Below, piece by piece: positions 1 through 5,975 of a stretch of DNA of 9,719 nucleotides. Below the pieces are notes generated by a model. The model had not been told where the DNA came from. It was given only the letters and a program-made list of their open reading frames with translations, and ran no database searches. The position numbers and the translations under genes are program-made. The stretch lies in contig SABI01000085.1 in NCBI GenBank assembly GCA_009929055.1, positions 1 to 9,719 of the forward strand. The letters are read 5' to 3'. The stretch is from Spirochaetia bacterium. GTDB taxonomy: Bacteria; Spirochaetota; Spirochaetia; Sphaerochaetales; Sphaerochaetaceae. Position 1 is the first letter of the stretch; each line of letters starts with the position of its first letter.

Positions 1-549
1 CTCTTATATATGGTGATTTTTGTTAATGCGGTAAATATTAGTGATGGACTTGATGGACTTGCTACAAGCGTCTCTTTAAGTCCCCTCTTTTTACTTTTTA
101 CTGTTGCCGCTTTATTTGCGAGTTCTACCCTTATTATTCCAACTCAAACTATCATCGCTCCTGGAGCGATGAATTTAGTGATCGTGATAGGGAGTGTCAT
201 TGGTTCTCTCTTAGCATTTTTATGGTTTAACGGCTATAAAGCAACTCTTTTTATGGGAGATATTGGCTCTCACGCAATTGGTGCCCTAATTGGAATGAGT
301 GCCCTTTTAATGAAAGTAGAATTTATTGTAGCTGTGGGATCAGGGATGTTATTACTTAGCCTTCTTTCATCATTTATCCAGATAGTTTCAATTAGATTAT
401 TTAATAAAAAGGTGTTTTTACTAGCACCTTTACATCATCACTATGAACAAAAGGGGGTTCAAGAAGGGAAAATCGTTACAAGGTTCTATATAGTAAGTCT
501 CATTCTTTCTCTCATAGCAATGCTCTTTTTTGCATATAAATACCGATAA
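1..549 (+). CDS. mraY: Phospho-N-acetylmuramoyl-pentapeptide transferase MraY (3' part, start outside window)
   Basis: MraY is a multi-pass inner-membrane enzyme that transfers phospho-MurNAc-pentapeptide from its UDP carrier to undecaprenyl phosphate, making lipid I. The window opens in frame inside the gene and shows the last 182 residues, about half of the usual 320-370; the upstream DDxxK site is missing. Visible landmarks are NAVNISDGLDGLA (visible residues 9-21), FMGDIGS with its conserved Asp at visible residue 87, and the APLHHHYE histidine motif with HHH at 145-147. These are joined by hydrophobic helices, and the protein ends in a final membrane segment and a short basic tail, as is normal for MraY. 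The usual Thr in NxTDG is Ser here. WecA-type paralogues lack the HHH motif, so MraY is secure. The gene ends in TAA at 547-549 and leads straight into ftsW in the same frame. Confidence 0.96.
   Translation, partial: LLYMVIFVNAVNISDGLDGLATSVSLSPLFLLFTVAALFASSTLIIPTQTIIAPGAMNLVIVIGSVIGSLLAFLWFNGYKATLFMGDIGSHAIGALIGMSALLMKVEFIVAVGSGMLLLSLLSSFIQIVSIRLFNKKVFLLAPLHHHYEQKGVQEGKIVTRFYIVSLILSLIAMLFFAYKYR
152..172. repeat. Near-perfect 21-bp inverted repeat inside mraY
   Basis: The arms TCATCGCTCC (152-161) and GGAGCGATGA (163-172) are exact reverse complements around a single T. As RNA this gives a 9-bp stem with a CTG loop. It is the longest inverted repeat I found and lies in a membrane-protein coding region, so its function is unknown. 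Confidence 0.6.
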
Positions 550-564
550 CCCTTCTTATTCTGT

Positions 565-1734
565 ATGGATTATTCTGACAGACACGAAATCCAGTATACA
601 TCCTCTTTGTCAACTTCTCCTGTAAAAAGTGAGATTAACCTCTCTTCGTTTTTATTTGTTTGTACAATTATTATTTTAGTCCTCATGGGTCTCATTACCC
701 TCTATAGTGCTTCCTATGATGAAGCTCTTCGTATTGGCAGAGATAGTAGTTATTTCTTTATGAGGCAACTCGTCTTTGCCCTCTTGGGGTTTATCTCTTT
801 TAAGGTTATCTCCATGGTTCCCCTCATCTTTATTAAAAAAGCAACAACTCCACTATTAGCCATTTCTCTCCTGTTTATGATACTCACCATTTTTACCCCA
901 TTAGGGATTGAGAAAGGGGGGGCAAAAAGGTGGCTAGGGCTTGGCCCACTTCCCTCTTTTCAACCAAGTGAATTGTTGAAAGTAGCTATCATTCTTTTTA
1001 TCGCACATATAATCTCTTCGAGTAAGAATAAAAAAAGGGCATTATATGTTAGTTTAATTCTTATTTTCATCTCCTTTTTGTTAATTGTTGCCCAAAAAGA
1101 TTACTCAACAGCTCTTGTCTTTATGAGTGTGAGTTTACTCGTTGGCATTGTTGGAGGGCTCAGTTTCTTCCTTTTTGCCTCTATTGCCCTCATATTTAGC
1201 ATTCCAGCCCTTATTTTCCTCCTTATCGAACCCTATAGAATTAAAAGGGTGGTAAGTTTCCTTTTTCCATCCATTGACCCAACTGGAATGAACTACCAGG
1301 TAACAAAGTCATTAGAGGCTATTAAGAGTGGGGGGCTATTTGGAAAAGGATTAGGGCAGGGGCTCTATAAATTAGGGATAATCCCTGAAGTTCATAGTGA
1401 TTTTATTTTTGCCTCTTTTGGAGAAGAGATGGGCTTAATAGGAATTATTTTCCTTTTACTCTTGTTGATATTTTTTACCTATATGGGGCTACACATCGCA
1501 ATAAAAGAACACTCTGGTGATATGTTCATCTCTCTTACCTCTTTTGGCATTACGATGATGATTATAGTTAGTGCAATTATTAATATTGCCGTTGTTACTT
1601 CACTCCTTCCCCCTACAGGAATTCCTTTCCCTTTTTTCAGTCAAGGGGGGACAAATTTGTTTGTCATCATTAGTGAATGTGGCCTTTTGTATAGGTGCAT
1701 GAAAGAACAGGAGAGAAGGGGGGAATCATGGTAG
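565..1734 (+). CDS. ftsW: Septal peptidoglycan glycosyltransferase FtsW (SEDS family)
   Basis: This 389-residue polytopic membrane protein is a SEDS-family polymerase that builds septal glycan strands from lipid II with a class B PBP. About ten hydrophobic segments are visible, the first near residues 27-47 and ending in the typical SAS. Family motifs appear in order: GGAKRWLGLGP then FQPSEL (133-138), QKDYSTAL, the SGGLFGKGLGQG loop, PEVHSDFIFASFGEE with the catalytic Asp at 279, and near the C-terminus LLPPTGIPFPFFSQGG. RodA has similar motifs; FtsW is chosen because the gene sits between mraY and divIB-ftsA-ftsZ. The ATG at 565 has no recognisable Shine-Dalgarno sequence and lies 15 nt after the mraY stop in the same frame, so translation may depend on re-initiation. 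The cytoplasmic N-terminus before the first membrane segment is about 26 polar residues. A G7 tract lies at 916-922. The gene overlaps divIB by 7 nt. Confidence 0.95.
   Translation: MDYSDRHEIQYTSSLSTSPVKSEINLSSFLFVCTIIILVLMGLITLYSASYDEALRIGRDSSYFFMRQLVFALLGFISFKVISMVPLIFIKKATTPLLAISLLFMILTIFTPLGIEKGGAKRWLGLGPLPSFQPSELLKVAIILFIAHIISSSKNKKRALYVSLILIFISFLLIVAQKDYSTALVFMSVSLLVGIVGGLSFFLFASIALIFSIPALIFLLIEPYRIKRVVSFLFPSIDPTGMNYQVTKSLEAIKSGGLFGKGLGQGLYKLGIIPEVHSDFIFASFGEEMGLIGIIFLLLLLIFFTYMGLHIAIKEHSGDMFISLTSFGITMMIIVSAIINIAVVTSLLPPTGIPFPFFSQGGTNLFVIISECGLLYRCMKEQERRGESW
1716..1723 (+). promoter_or_regulatory. Ribosome binding site of divIB, inside the end of ftsW
   Basis: The purine stretch AAGGGGGG lies 4 nt before the ATG at 1728. 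It decides the start of divIB: an in-frame GTG at 1695 would add eleven residues but has no comparable site in front of it. Confidence 0.65.
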
Positions 1735-2552
1735 ATAATGCATACTCTGTAGGTATTGATTATGATTCCTACCGAAGAGATAAAGATTTTTACCAACCAC
1801 TATCCTATAGTGCCTCTTTAACAAAAAAATTACCTATTTCTTATCTGATTATGTTAATAGGTATAGGGGCACTTCTTTTTACCTCTCTTTGGCTTTATAC
1901 TCTCACCACTATCCCCTATTTTGATATTAAAGAGGTGAATATTCTTACCCTCAATGATGAGATGATCCCACCATCAGTTAGCACCCTTTTAGAGAAAAGT
2001 ATCGTAGGTGAATCTTATTACTCTCCAATTAAAAGAAGGGTAAGAGTGTTGTTAAACAATACCCCCCTTATAGAGAGTTTTTCTATTCAAAGAGGAAAAG
2101 ATTTTTCCTTAGAGGTTAATCTCTCTCTACAACAAGTAGATGCTTTATTTGAATTTAGAGATTCTGTGACAAAGGAATCCTCCTTTATTGGTCAGACCAA
2201 TAGCGACTTTGTAGAATTAAATTTAACCGATGTTAATTTTTTTAAAAAAGATAGAGTCCACATTACAAGTTCAATTGTATTACAGGAACAGGAGCGCAAA
2301 GACCTCGTTGAGGTAATAGAGAATTATAGTGTGGTAATTGAGGATTCTTATACCAAAAAAGTGCCACCTTTAGAAATTTATTTCCCCACTTCTCGTCTTA
2401 CTCTAAGAATTAGAGAGAGTATGAGTTATGCACGCTTGCACTATGTGCTACAATTAATTAGACTAGAGCGTGAAAAGAGTCAAATAACAAATATTTCTCT
2501 CCATTCAAAGGTGTGTTATGATGTATATCAACATACCCTTATTATGGAATGA
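1728..2552 (+). CDS. divIB: Cell division protein DivIB/FtsQ (POTRA domain, bitopic membrane protein)
   Basis: This 274-residue protein has a polar cytoplasmic N-terminus (1-35), one membrane segment (about 36-58), and an extracytoplasmic part. The part just after the membrane begins with YFDIKEVNI and continues to about residue 133 in the pattern of a POTRA domain, followed by a beta-rich region; this is the layout of FtsQ/DivIB, which links FtsW and its PBP to the FtsB/FtsL complex at the septum. Overall sequence is poorly conserved, as is common in this family, so the call rests on topology, the POTRA-like start and position between ftsW and ftsA. The start at ATG 1728 was chosen for its strong ribosome binding site and 7-nt overlap with ftsW; GTG at 1695 is the alternative. 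The distal half (about 145-274) shows no motif I recognise. C-terminal residues beyond the beta domain are few, unlike some longer DivIB proteins. Confidence 0.82.
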   Translation: MVDNAYSVGIDYDSYRRDKDFYQPLSYSASLTKKLPISYLIMLIGIGALLFTSLWLYTLTTIPYFDIKEVNILTLNDEMIPPSVSTLLEKSIVGESYYSPIKRRVRVLLNNTPLIESFSIQRGKDFSLEVNLSLQQVDALFEFRDSVTKESSFIGQTNSDFVELNLTDVNFFKKDRVHITSSIVLQEQERKDLVEVIENYSVVIEDSYTKKVPPLEIYFPTSRLTLRIRESMSYARLHYVLQLIRLEREKSQITNISLHSKVCYDVYQHTLIME

Positions 2553-2553
2553 C

Positions 2554-2559
2554 GGAGGT
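2554..2559 (+). promoter_or_regulatory. Ribosome binding site of ftsA (supports a TTG start)
   Basis: GGAGGT lies 5 nt before the TTG at 2565. The next in-frame ATG, at 2583, would be 23 nt away from it. This near-perfect site is the reason for choosing the rare TTG start. Confidence 0.7.
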
Positions 2560-2564
2560 AAATC

Positions 2565-3806
2565 TTGAGCTTAGACAGAGTCATGGTAGGATTAGACATC
2601 GGTAGCTCATGGGTACGAGCGGTCATTTGCACAATTGACAGTGATGGTAACTTGATGGTTGATAGTGTGTGTGAACGCCCTAGTGAAGGGATTCGCCAAG
2701 GGGTGATTGTTAACATTGAGCAAACTATTAAAACTATCACTAGTGTAATTAGTGAAGCAGAACTTCAAGCTGGAGCTGATGTTTCCTCTGTGATTATTGG
2801 AGTAGGGGGAAATCATATAGAAGGAGTCCCCTCTCAGGGTGTCGTTGGTATCAATGCAAAGGACCAAGAGATTAACCGAGAAGATATATTTAGATCTTTA
2901 GAAGTTGCTCGAGCTTTTGAACTTCCCCTCGACAGAGAAATATTACACACCCTTGTTCAAGAATTTAAAGTTGATGGACGAGGTGGAATAAAAGACCCTA
3001 TCGATATGTTAGGGCACCGATTAGAAAGCAAGGTTCTTATTGTGACAGCGAGCTCGAGTATCTGCCAAAATGCTCGTAAATGTATTCAAAGGGCCAATTT
3101 TCAAGTGCAGAGGCTCATTTCTCAACAAATTGCAGATGCTGAGTCAGTCCTTAGTCTTGAAGAAAAAGAGATGGGAACAATCCTTATTAACATAGGGGGC
3201 GGAACTACTAATATGGTTGCTTATACCAGTGGTGCTCCAGTATATACTGGTGGAATTCTTTTAGGAGGATCTCATGTCACGAATGATATTGCCTATTTAC
3301 TTAATAAACCAAAAATAATTGCAGAAGAGGTAAAGCAACAATATGGCAATTGCCATATCCCTTCAGTTGATCCGCATGAAATGATTATTATCCCTCAGGT
3401 AGGGAACCTTCCTTCAATAAAAATGCCTAAAAAAGAATTAAGTAAAATTATTGAACCCAGAATGGCTGAAATATTTTCCCTTCTTCAAGTAGAGCTTGAA
3501 AAAAAAGGGGTAAGAGGCTCCTTTGGTGGAGGAGTTGTCCTCGTTGGAGGGGGCGCCCTCTTATCTGGAGCAACAGAACTAGCGAGTGAAATATTTAGGC
3601 TTCCCTCCCGTATTGGGTTCCCTGAAGCCCTTCATGGACTCGATAGGTCGTATATTAATCCTAAATATACTACAGTACTTGGACAGGTGATGAGTGAAGC
3701 AAAACGGATTAAAGACACCTCCTCATCAGCTAATAATGCTAAAAGAGATAAACATGCTCCTACATTTTCTAAGAAAGTGAAAGGATTTTTTCGTACCATT
3801 TTTTAA
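2565..3806 (+). CDS. ftsA: Cell division protein FtsA, actin-like Z-ring membrane anchor
   Basis: FtsA is an actin-like ATPase that binds the FtsZ C-terminal peptide, tethers the Z ring to the membrane and recruits later division proteins. At 413 residues it has the normal family length. The actin-fold phosphate loops are VGLDIGSS (8-15) and INIGGGTTN (208-216); the adenosine motif is VLVGGGALLSGA (from about residue 325). The region GGSHVTNDIA lies just after the second phosphate loop, as in other FtsA proteins. A charged, serine-rich linker (about 385-401) leads to a terminal amphipathic helix, KKVKGFFRTIF, the expected membrane-targeting sequence. MreB and DnaK lack such a tail, so FtsA is secure. 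The start is TTG at 2565, backed by a GGAGGT site. The coding sequence contains an 18-bp perfect palindrome at 3341-3358 and an A8G4 run from 3499. ftsZ follows after 36 nt. Confidence 0.97.
   Translation: MSLDRVMVGLDIGSSWVRAVICTIDSDGNLMVDSVCERPSEGIRQGVIVNIEQTIKTITSVISEAELQAGADVSSVIIGVGGNHIEGVPSQGVVGINAKDQEINREDIFRSLEVARAFELPLDREILHTLVQEFKVDGRGGIKDPIDMLGHRLESKVLIVTASSSICQNARKCIQRANFQVQRLISQQIADAESVLSLEEKEMGTILINIGGGTTNMVAYTSGAPVYTGGILLGGSHVTNDIAYLLNKPKIIAEEVKQQYGNCHIPSVDPHEMIIIPQVGNLPSIKMPKKELSKIIEPRMAEIFSLLQVELEKKGVRGSFGGGVVLVGGGALLSGATELASEIFRLPSRIGFPEALHGLDRSYINPKYTTVLGQVMSEAKRIKDTSSSANNAKRDKHAPTFSKKVKGFFRTIF
3341..3358. repeat. Perfect 18-bp palindrome inside ftsA
   Basis: ATATGGCAATTGCCATAT is identical to its own reverse complement. 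It encodes residues 259-265 of FtsA. It has the form of a dimeric protein binding site, but chance origin in coding DNA is possible and no known operator was recognised. Confidence 0.55.
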
Positions 3807-3812
3807 TAGATA

Positions 3813-3828
3813 AGCGTATCGTTACGCT
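3813..3828 (+). promoter_or_regulatory. Hairpin in the ftsA-ftsZ gap, abutting the ftsZ ribosome binding site
   Basis: The sequence AGCGTA-TCGT-TACGCT forms a perfect 6-bp stem with a 4-nt loop. Its last stem base is followed at once by GGAGGA (3829-3834), the ftsZ ribosome binding site. It has no T-run after it, so it is not an intrinsic terminator. It could be an mRNA end-protecting or processing element that raises ftsZ output over ftsA, or a structure that adjusts ribosome loading; which of these is inference. Confidence 0.55.
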
Positions 3829-3834
3829 GGAGGA
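3829..3834 (+). promoter_or_regulatory. Ribosome binding site of ftsZ
   Basis: GGAGGA lies 8 nt before the ATG at 3843, directly after the hairpin stem. It is one of the strongest sites in the window, which fits the high FtsZ demand known in bacteria. Confidence 0.75.
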
Positions 3835-3842
3835 TATAGTTC

Positions 3843-5060
3843 ATGGATTTTGATATGCTTGAAGACTTATTACAAAACGAGCAAACTCCCCCCACAGATA
3901 TAAAGGTGGTAGGGGTAGGTGGAGCTGGTGGAAACGCAGTAAACAGGATGATCTCGAGTGGTCTCAAAAAAGTTACCTTTGTTGCAATGAATACTGATAT
4001 CCAGGCTCTTCAAAGATCGAATGCACAAATTCGACTCCCTTTAGGGAAGCAACTTACCGGCGGATTGGGTGCTGGAGGAATTCCTGAAGTAGGAGAAAAG
4101 GCCGCAATTGAGAGTAAGGAAGAGATTAAAGCATTACTTACTGGCACCGACATGGTATTTATCACAGCAGGGATGGGAGGGGGAACTGGTACCGGTGCTG
4201 CCTCTGTTATTGCTGAAATCAGCAAAGAACTAAATGCCCTCACTGTTGCAGTAGTAACCACACCTTTTGCCTTTGAAGGGAAAAAGAAGTTACAACTTGC
4301 CCTTGCTGGAATAGAAAAGCTTCGTAAGGCTGTAGATACCCTCATTTTAATTCCTAACCAATATTTATTAAACATTGTTGAAAACAATACCCCTATCAAA
4401 AAAGCCTTCTTATTAGCTGATGATGTTCTTCGTCAAGGAGTTCAAGGGATAAGTGAGCTCATTACCGAGCCTGGTGAGATAAATATTGACTTTGCCGATG
4501 TAAGGACCGTTATGAAAGGGAGAGGAGATGCCCTTATGGGTATTGGTATTGGAGAAGGGACAAGTAGAGCAGTAGATGCTGCTCGAAGTGCAATTAATAA
4601 CCCTCTATTAGAAAATGCCCGAATCGACGGGGCAAAAAGTGTTTTAGTCAATCTCGCTGGAGGCGATGGTCTTACTCTACAAGAGTACCAAGATGTCGTT
4701 GAACTCATAACAGAAAACTGCGCAGAAGATGCCCTCATTATTGCAGGACAAGCCTACAACCCAGAACTTGGAGAGAAGATAAAAGTAACTGTTGTTGCAA
4801 CAGGATTTGACCGCCAAGAAGAAAATTCCCAAGAGGAAGCTACTGTTCTCGAGTATAAGAGGAAAAAGTTTGAAGGACCAACTCTTGACCAAAAGGGGAA
4901 GATGGGACGAAGAGATGAAGAACATCAAAAAGGGGAAGAGGAAGTTATAACAGTAAACAGATGGCAAGATTTACAACAACAACTTGGAAATCGTAAAGAT
5001 GAAAAAGATTATAGCTTTCCTGCAGTACTACGATACCAAAGGGGAGAAAAAGAGGACTAG
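3843..5060 (+). CDS. ftsZ: Cell division GTPase FtsZ
   Basis: FtsZ is the tubulin-like GTPase that polymerises at mid-cell into the Z ring. The 405-residue protein shows VVGVGGAGGNAVNRM near the N-terminus, the tubulin signature GGGTGTG (112-118), and the T7 synergy loop NIDFADVR (214-221) with Asp216 and Asp219, which complete the GTPase site of the neighbouring subunit. After the globular core (to about residue 330) comes a highly charged linker and a C-terminal peptide, YSFPAVLRYQRGEKED, a variant of the usual DIPxFLR sequence that binds FtsA. The loop LTGGLGAGGIPEVG (71-84) has GAGGIP where most FtsZ proteins have GAGANP. The ATG at 3843 has a good ribosome binding site. Expression may be set apart from ftsA by the preceding hairpin. 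The next gene begins 7 nt after the stop, and its ribosome binding site lies inside the ftsZ end. Confidence 0.98.
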   Translation: MDFDMLEDLLQNEQTPPTDIKVVGVGGAGGNAVNRMISSGLKKVTFVAMNTDIQALQRSNAQIRLPLGKQLTGGLGAGGIPEVGEKAAIESKEEIKALLTGTDMVFITAGMGGGTGTGAASVIAEISKELNALTVAVVTTPFAFEGKKKLQLALAGIEKLRKAVDTLILIPNQYLLNIVENNTPIKKAFLLADDVLRQGVQGISELITEPGEINIDFADVRTVMKGRGDALMGIGIGEGTSRAVDAARSAINNPLLENARIDGAKSVLVNLAGGDGLTLQEYQDVVELITENCAEDALIIAGQAYNPELGEKIKVTVVATGFDRQEENSQEEATVLEYKRKKFEGPTLDQKGKMGRRDEEHQKGEEEVITVNRWQDLQQQLGNRKDEKDYSFPAVLRYQRGEKED

Positions 5061-5066
5061 CATACG

Positions 5067-5975
5067 GTGTTAAATAAAAAAAACACAATTCTATTTCTTG
5101 ATTATAAAGAGTATCTAATGGTTGCCAAACGTGTATCAGAGGCAACCATTGATGTATATACTCGTCATGTCTATCACTTTCTCTTATTTTTAGAACAAGA
5201 AAAATTAGAAATTAGCACAGTAATGAGTGAATCTATTGCCTCTTTTTATTCCTCTAGTGATAAAACAAATAGAACCGTTGCTAAAGAATTAAGTGCTTTA
5301 CGATCATTTTTCTCATACCTTATAGAAGACAATATTCGTACAGATAATCCCCTCGAGATATTTGAAAGTCCTAAAGTTGCCTCTTCTTTTTTTGAAAGTG
5401 TCACCTACGATGAAGTTGAAGCTATATTAGACGCTATAGATATCTCCACAAAGGATCCCCTATTCATACGAGATAAGGCTATGTTTGAACTTATCTACTC
5501 CTGTGGATTAAGGGTGAGTGAACTAATTCACCTACAGGTTGCAGATTACAGAGAGAAAGAAAGATTATTATTTGTTACAGGCAAAGGGGATGTTCAGCGA
5601 CTAATTCCTGTGGGAGATATCTCTCACCAATTGTTACTTTTGTATATGAATCAGAGTAGAAACATCTTAATTGGTACCCATATTCATAATCACACGCTGT
5701 TTGTGGGGAGGCGGGGAAAAGGGTTAACACGGCAAGGAGTGTGGAAGCGCTTTACCCATTATTGCTCTATAGCCAACGTTGAAGCAAAAGTTCATACTTT
5801 AAGACACTCATTTGCTTCTCACCTTATCAGAGGGGGAGCCGATTTAAGGAGTGTACAAGAACTTCTTGGCCATAAAGATATTAGAACTACCCAAATATAT
5901 ATCCACAGTCAAAGTGAAGATATGTATCAACAATATAGGACATTTCATCCAGATGGGCAAAAGGATGACCTATGA
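5067..5975 (+). CDS. xerD: Tyrosine recombinase, XerD-like
   Basis: This 302-residue protein belongs to the Xer family of tyrosine recombinases, which resolve chromosome dimers at the dif site during division under FtsK control. The N-terminal SAM-like DNA-binding domain spans about residues 8-95, the catalytic domain about 110-295. All six catalytic residues are present: Arg149 (GLRVSE), Lys173 (GKG), His243 and Arg246 (HTLRHSF), His269 (LLGHKD) and the nucleophile Tyr278. The GLTRQGVW and GGADLRSVQELLGH segments resemble XerD more than XerC, but phage-type and XerC assignments cannot be excluded without a tree. The start is GTG at 5067, with AGAGGA at 5051-5056 as ribosome binding site; the next ATG (5118) would remove the first helix of the DNA-binding domain. 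An A8 run (5076-5083) lies just after the start. Its position after ftsZ links chromosome resolution to division. It overlaps the next recombinase gene by 4 nt. Confidence 0.88.
   Translation: MLNKKNTILFLDYKEYLMVAKRVSEATIDVYTRHVYHFLLFLEQEKLEISTVMSESIASFYSSSDKTNRTVAKELSALRSFFSYLIEDNIRTDNPLEIFESPKVASSFFESVTYDEVEAILDAIDISTKDPLFIRDKAMFELIYSCGLRVSELIHLQVADYREKERLLFVTGKGDVQRLIPVGDISHQLLLLYMNQSRNILIGTHIHNHTLFVGRRGKGLTRQGVWKRFTHYCSIANVEAKVHTLRHSFASHLIRGGADLRSVQELLGHKDIRTTQIYIHSQSEDMYQQYRTFHPDGQKDDL

Noticed and set aside
1695..1727. Longer divIB start at GTG 1695
   Set aside because: It has no ribosome binding site and lengthens the overlap with ftsW, while ATG 1728 has AAGGGGGG 4 nt upstream.
2528..2867. 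Reverse-strand open frames opposite the start of ftsA
   Set aside because: They lie wholly opposite a well-supported FtsA, have no ribosome binding site or recognisable domain, and mirror its codons. The same holds for the reverse frames opposite ftsZ (4010-4967), the xerC/hslV junction (6702-7063), hslU (8111-8374) and flhF (8948-9133).
3499..3510. A8G4 run in ftsA as a programmed slippage site
   Set aside because: The frame continues normally to a complete FtsA C-terminus and no conserved alternative-frame product is visible. Such runs arise easily from GAA AAA AAA GGG codons.
3813..3828. Intrinsic terminator between ftsA and ftsZ
   Set aside because: The stem is only 6 bp and is followed by GGAGGATATAG, not by a T-run.
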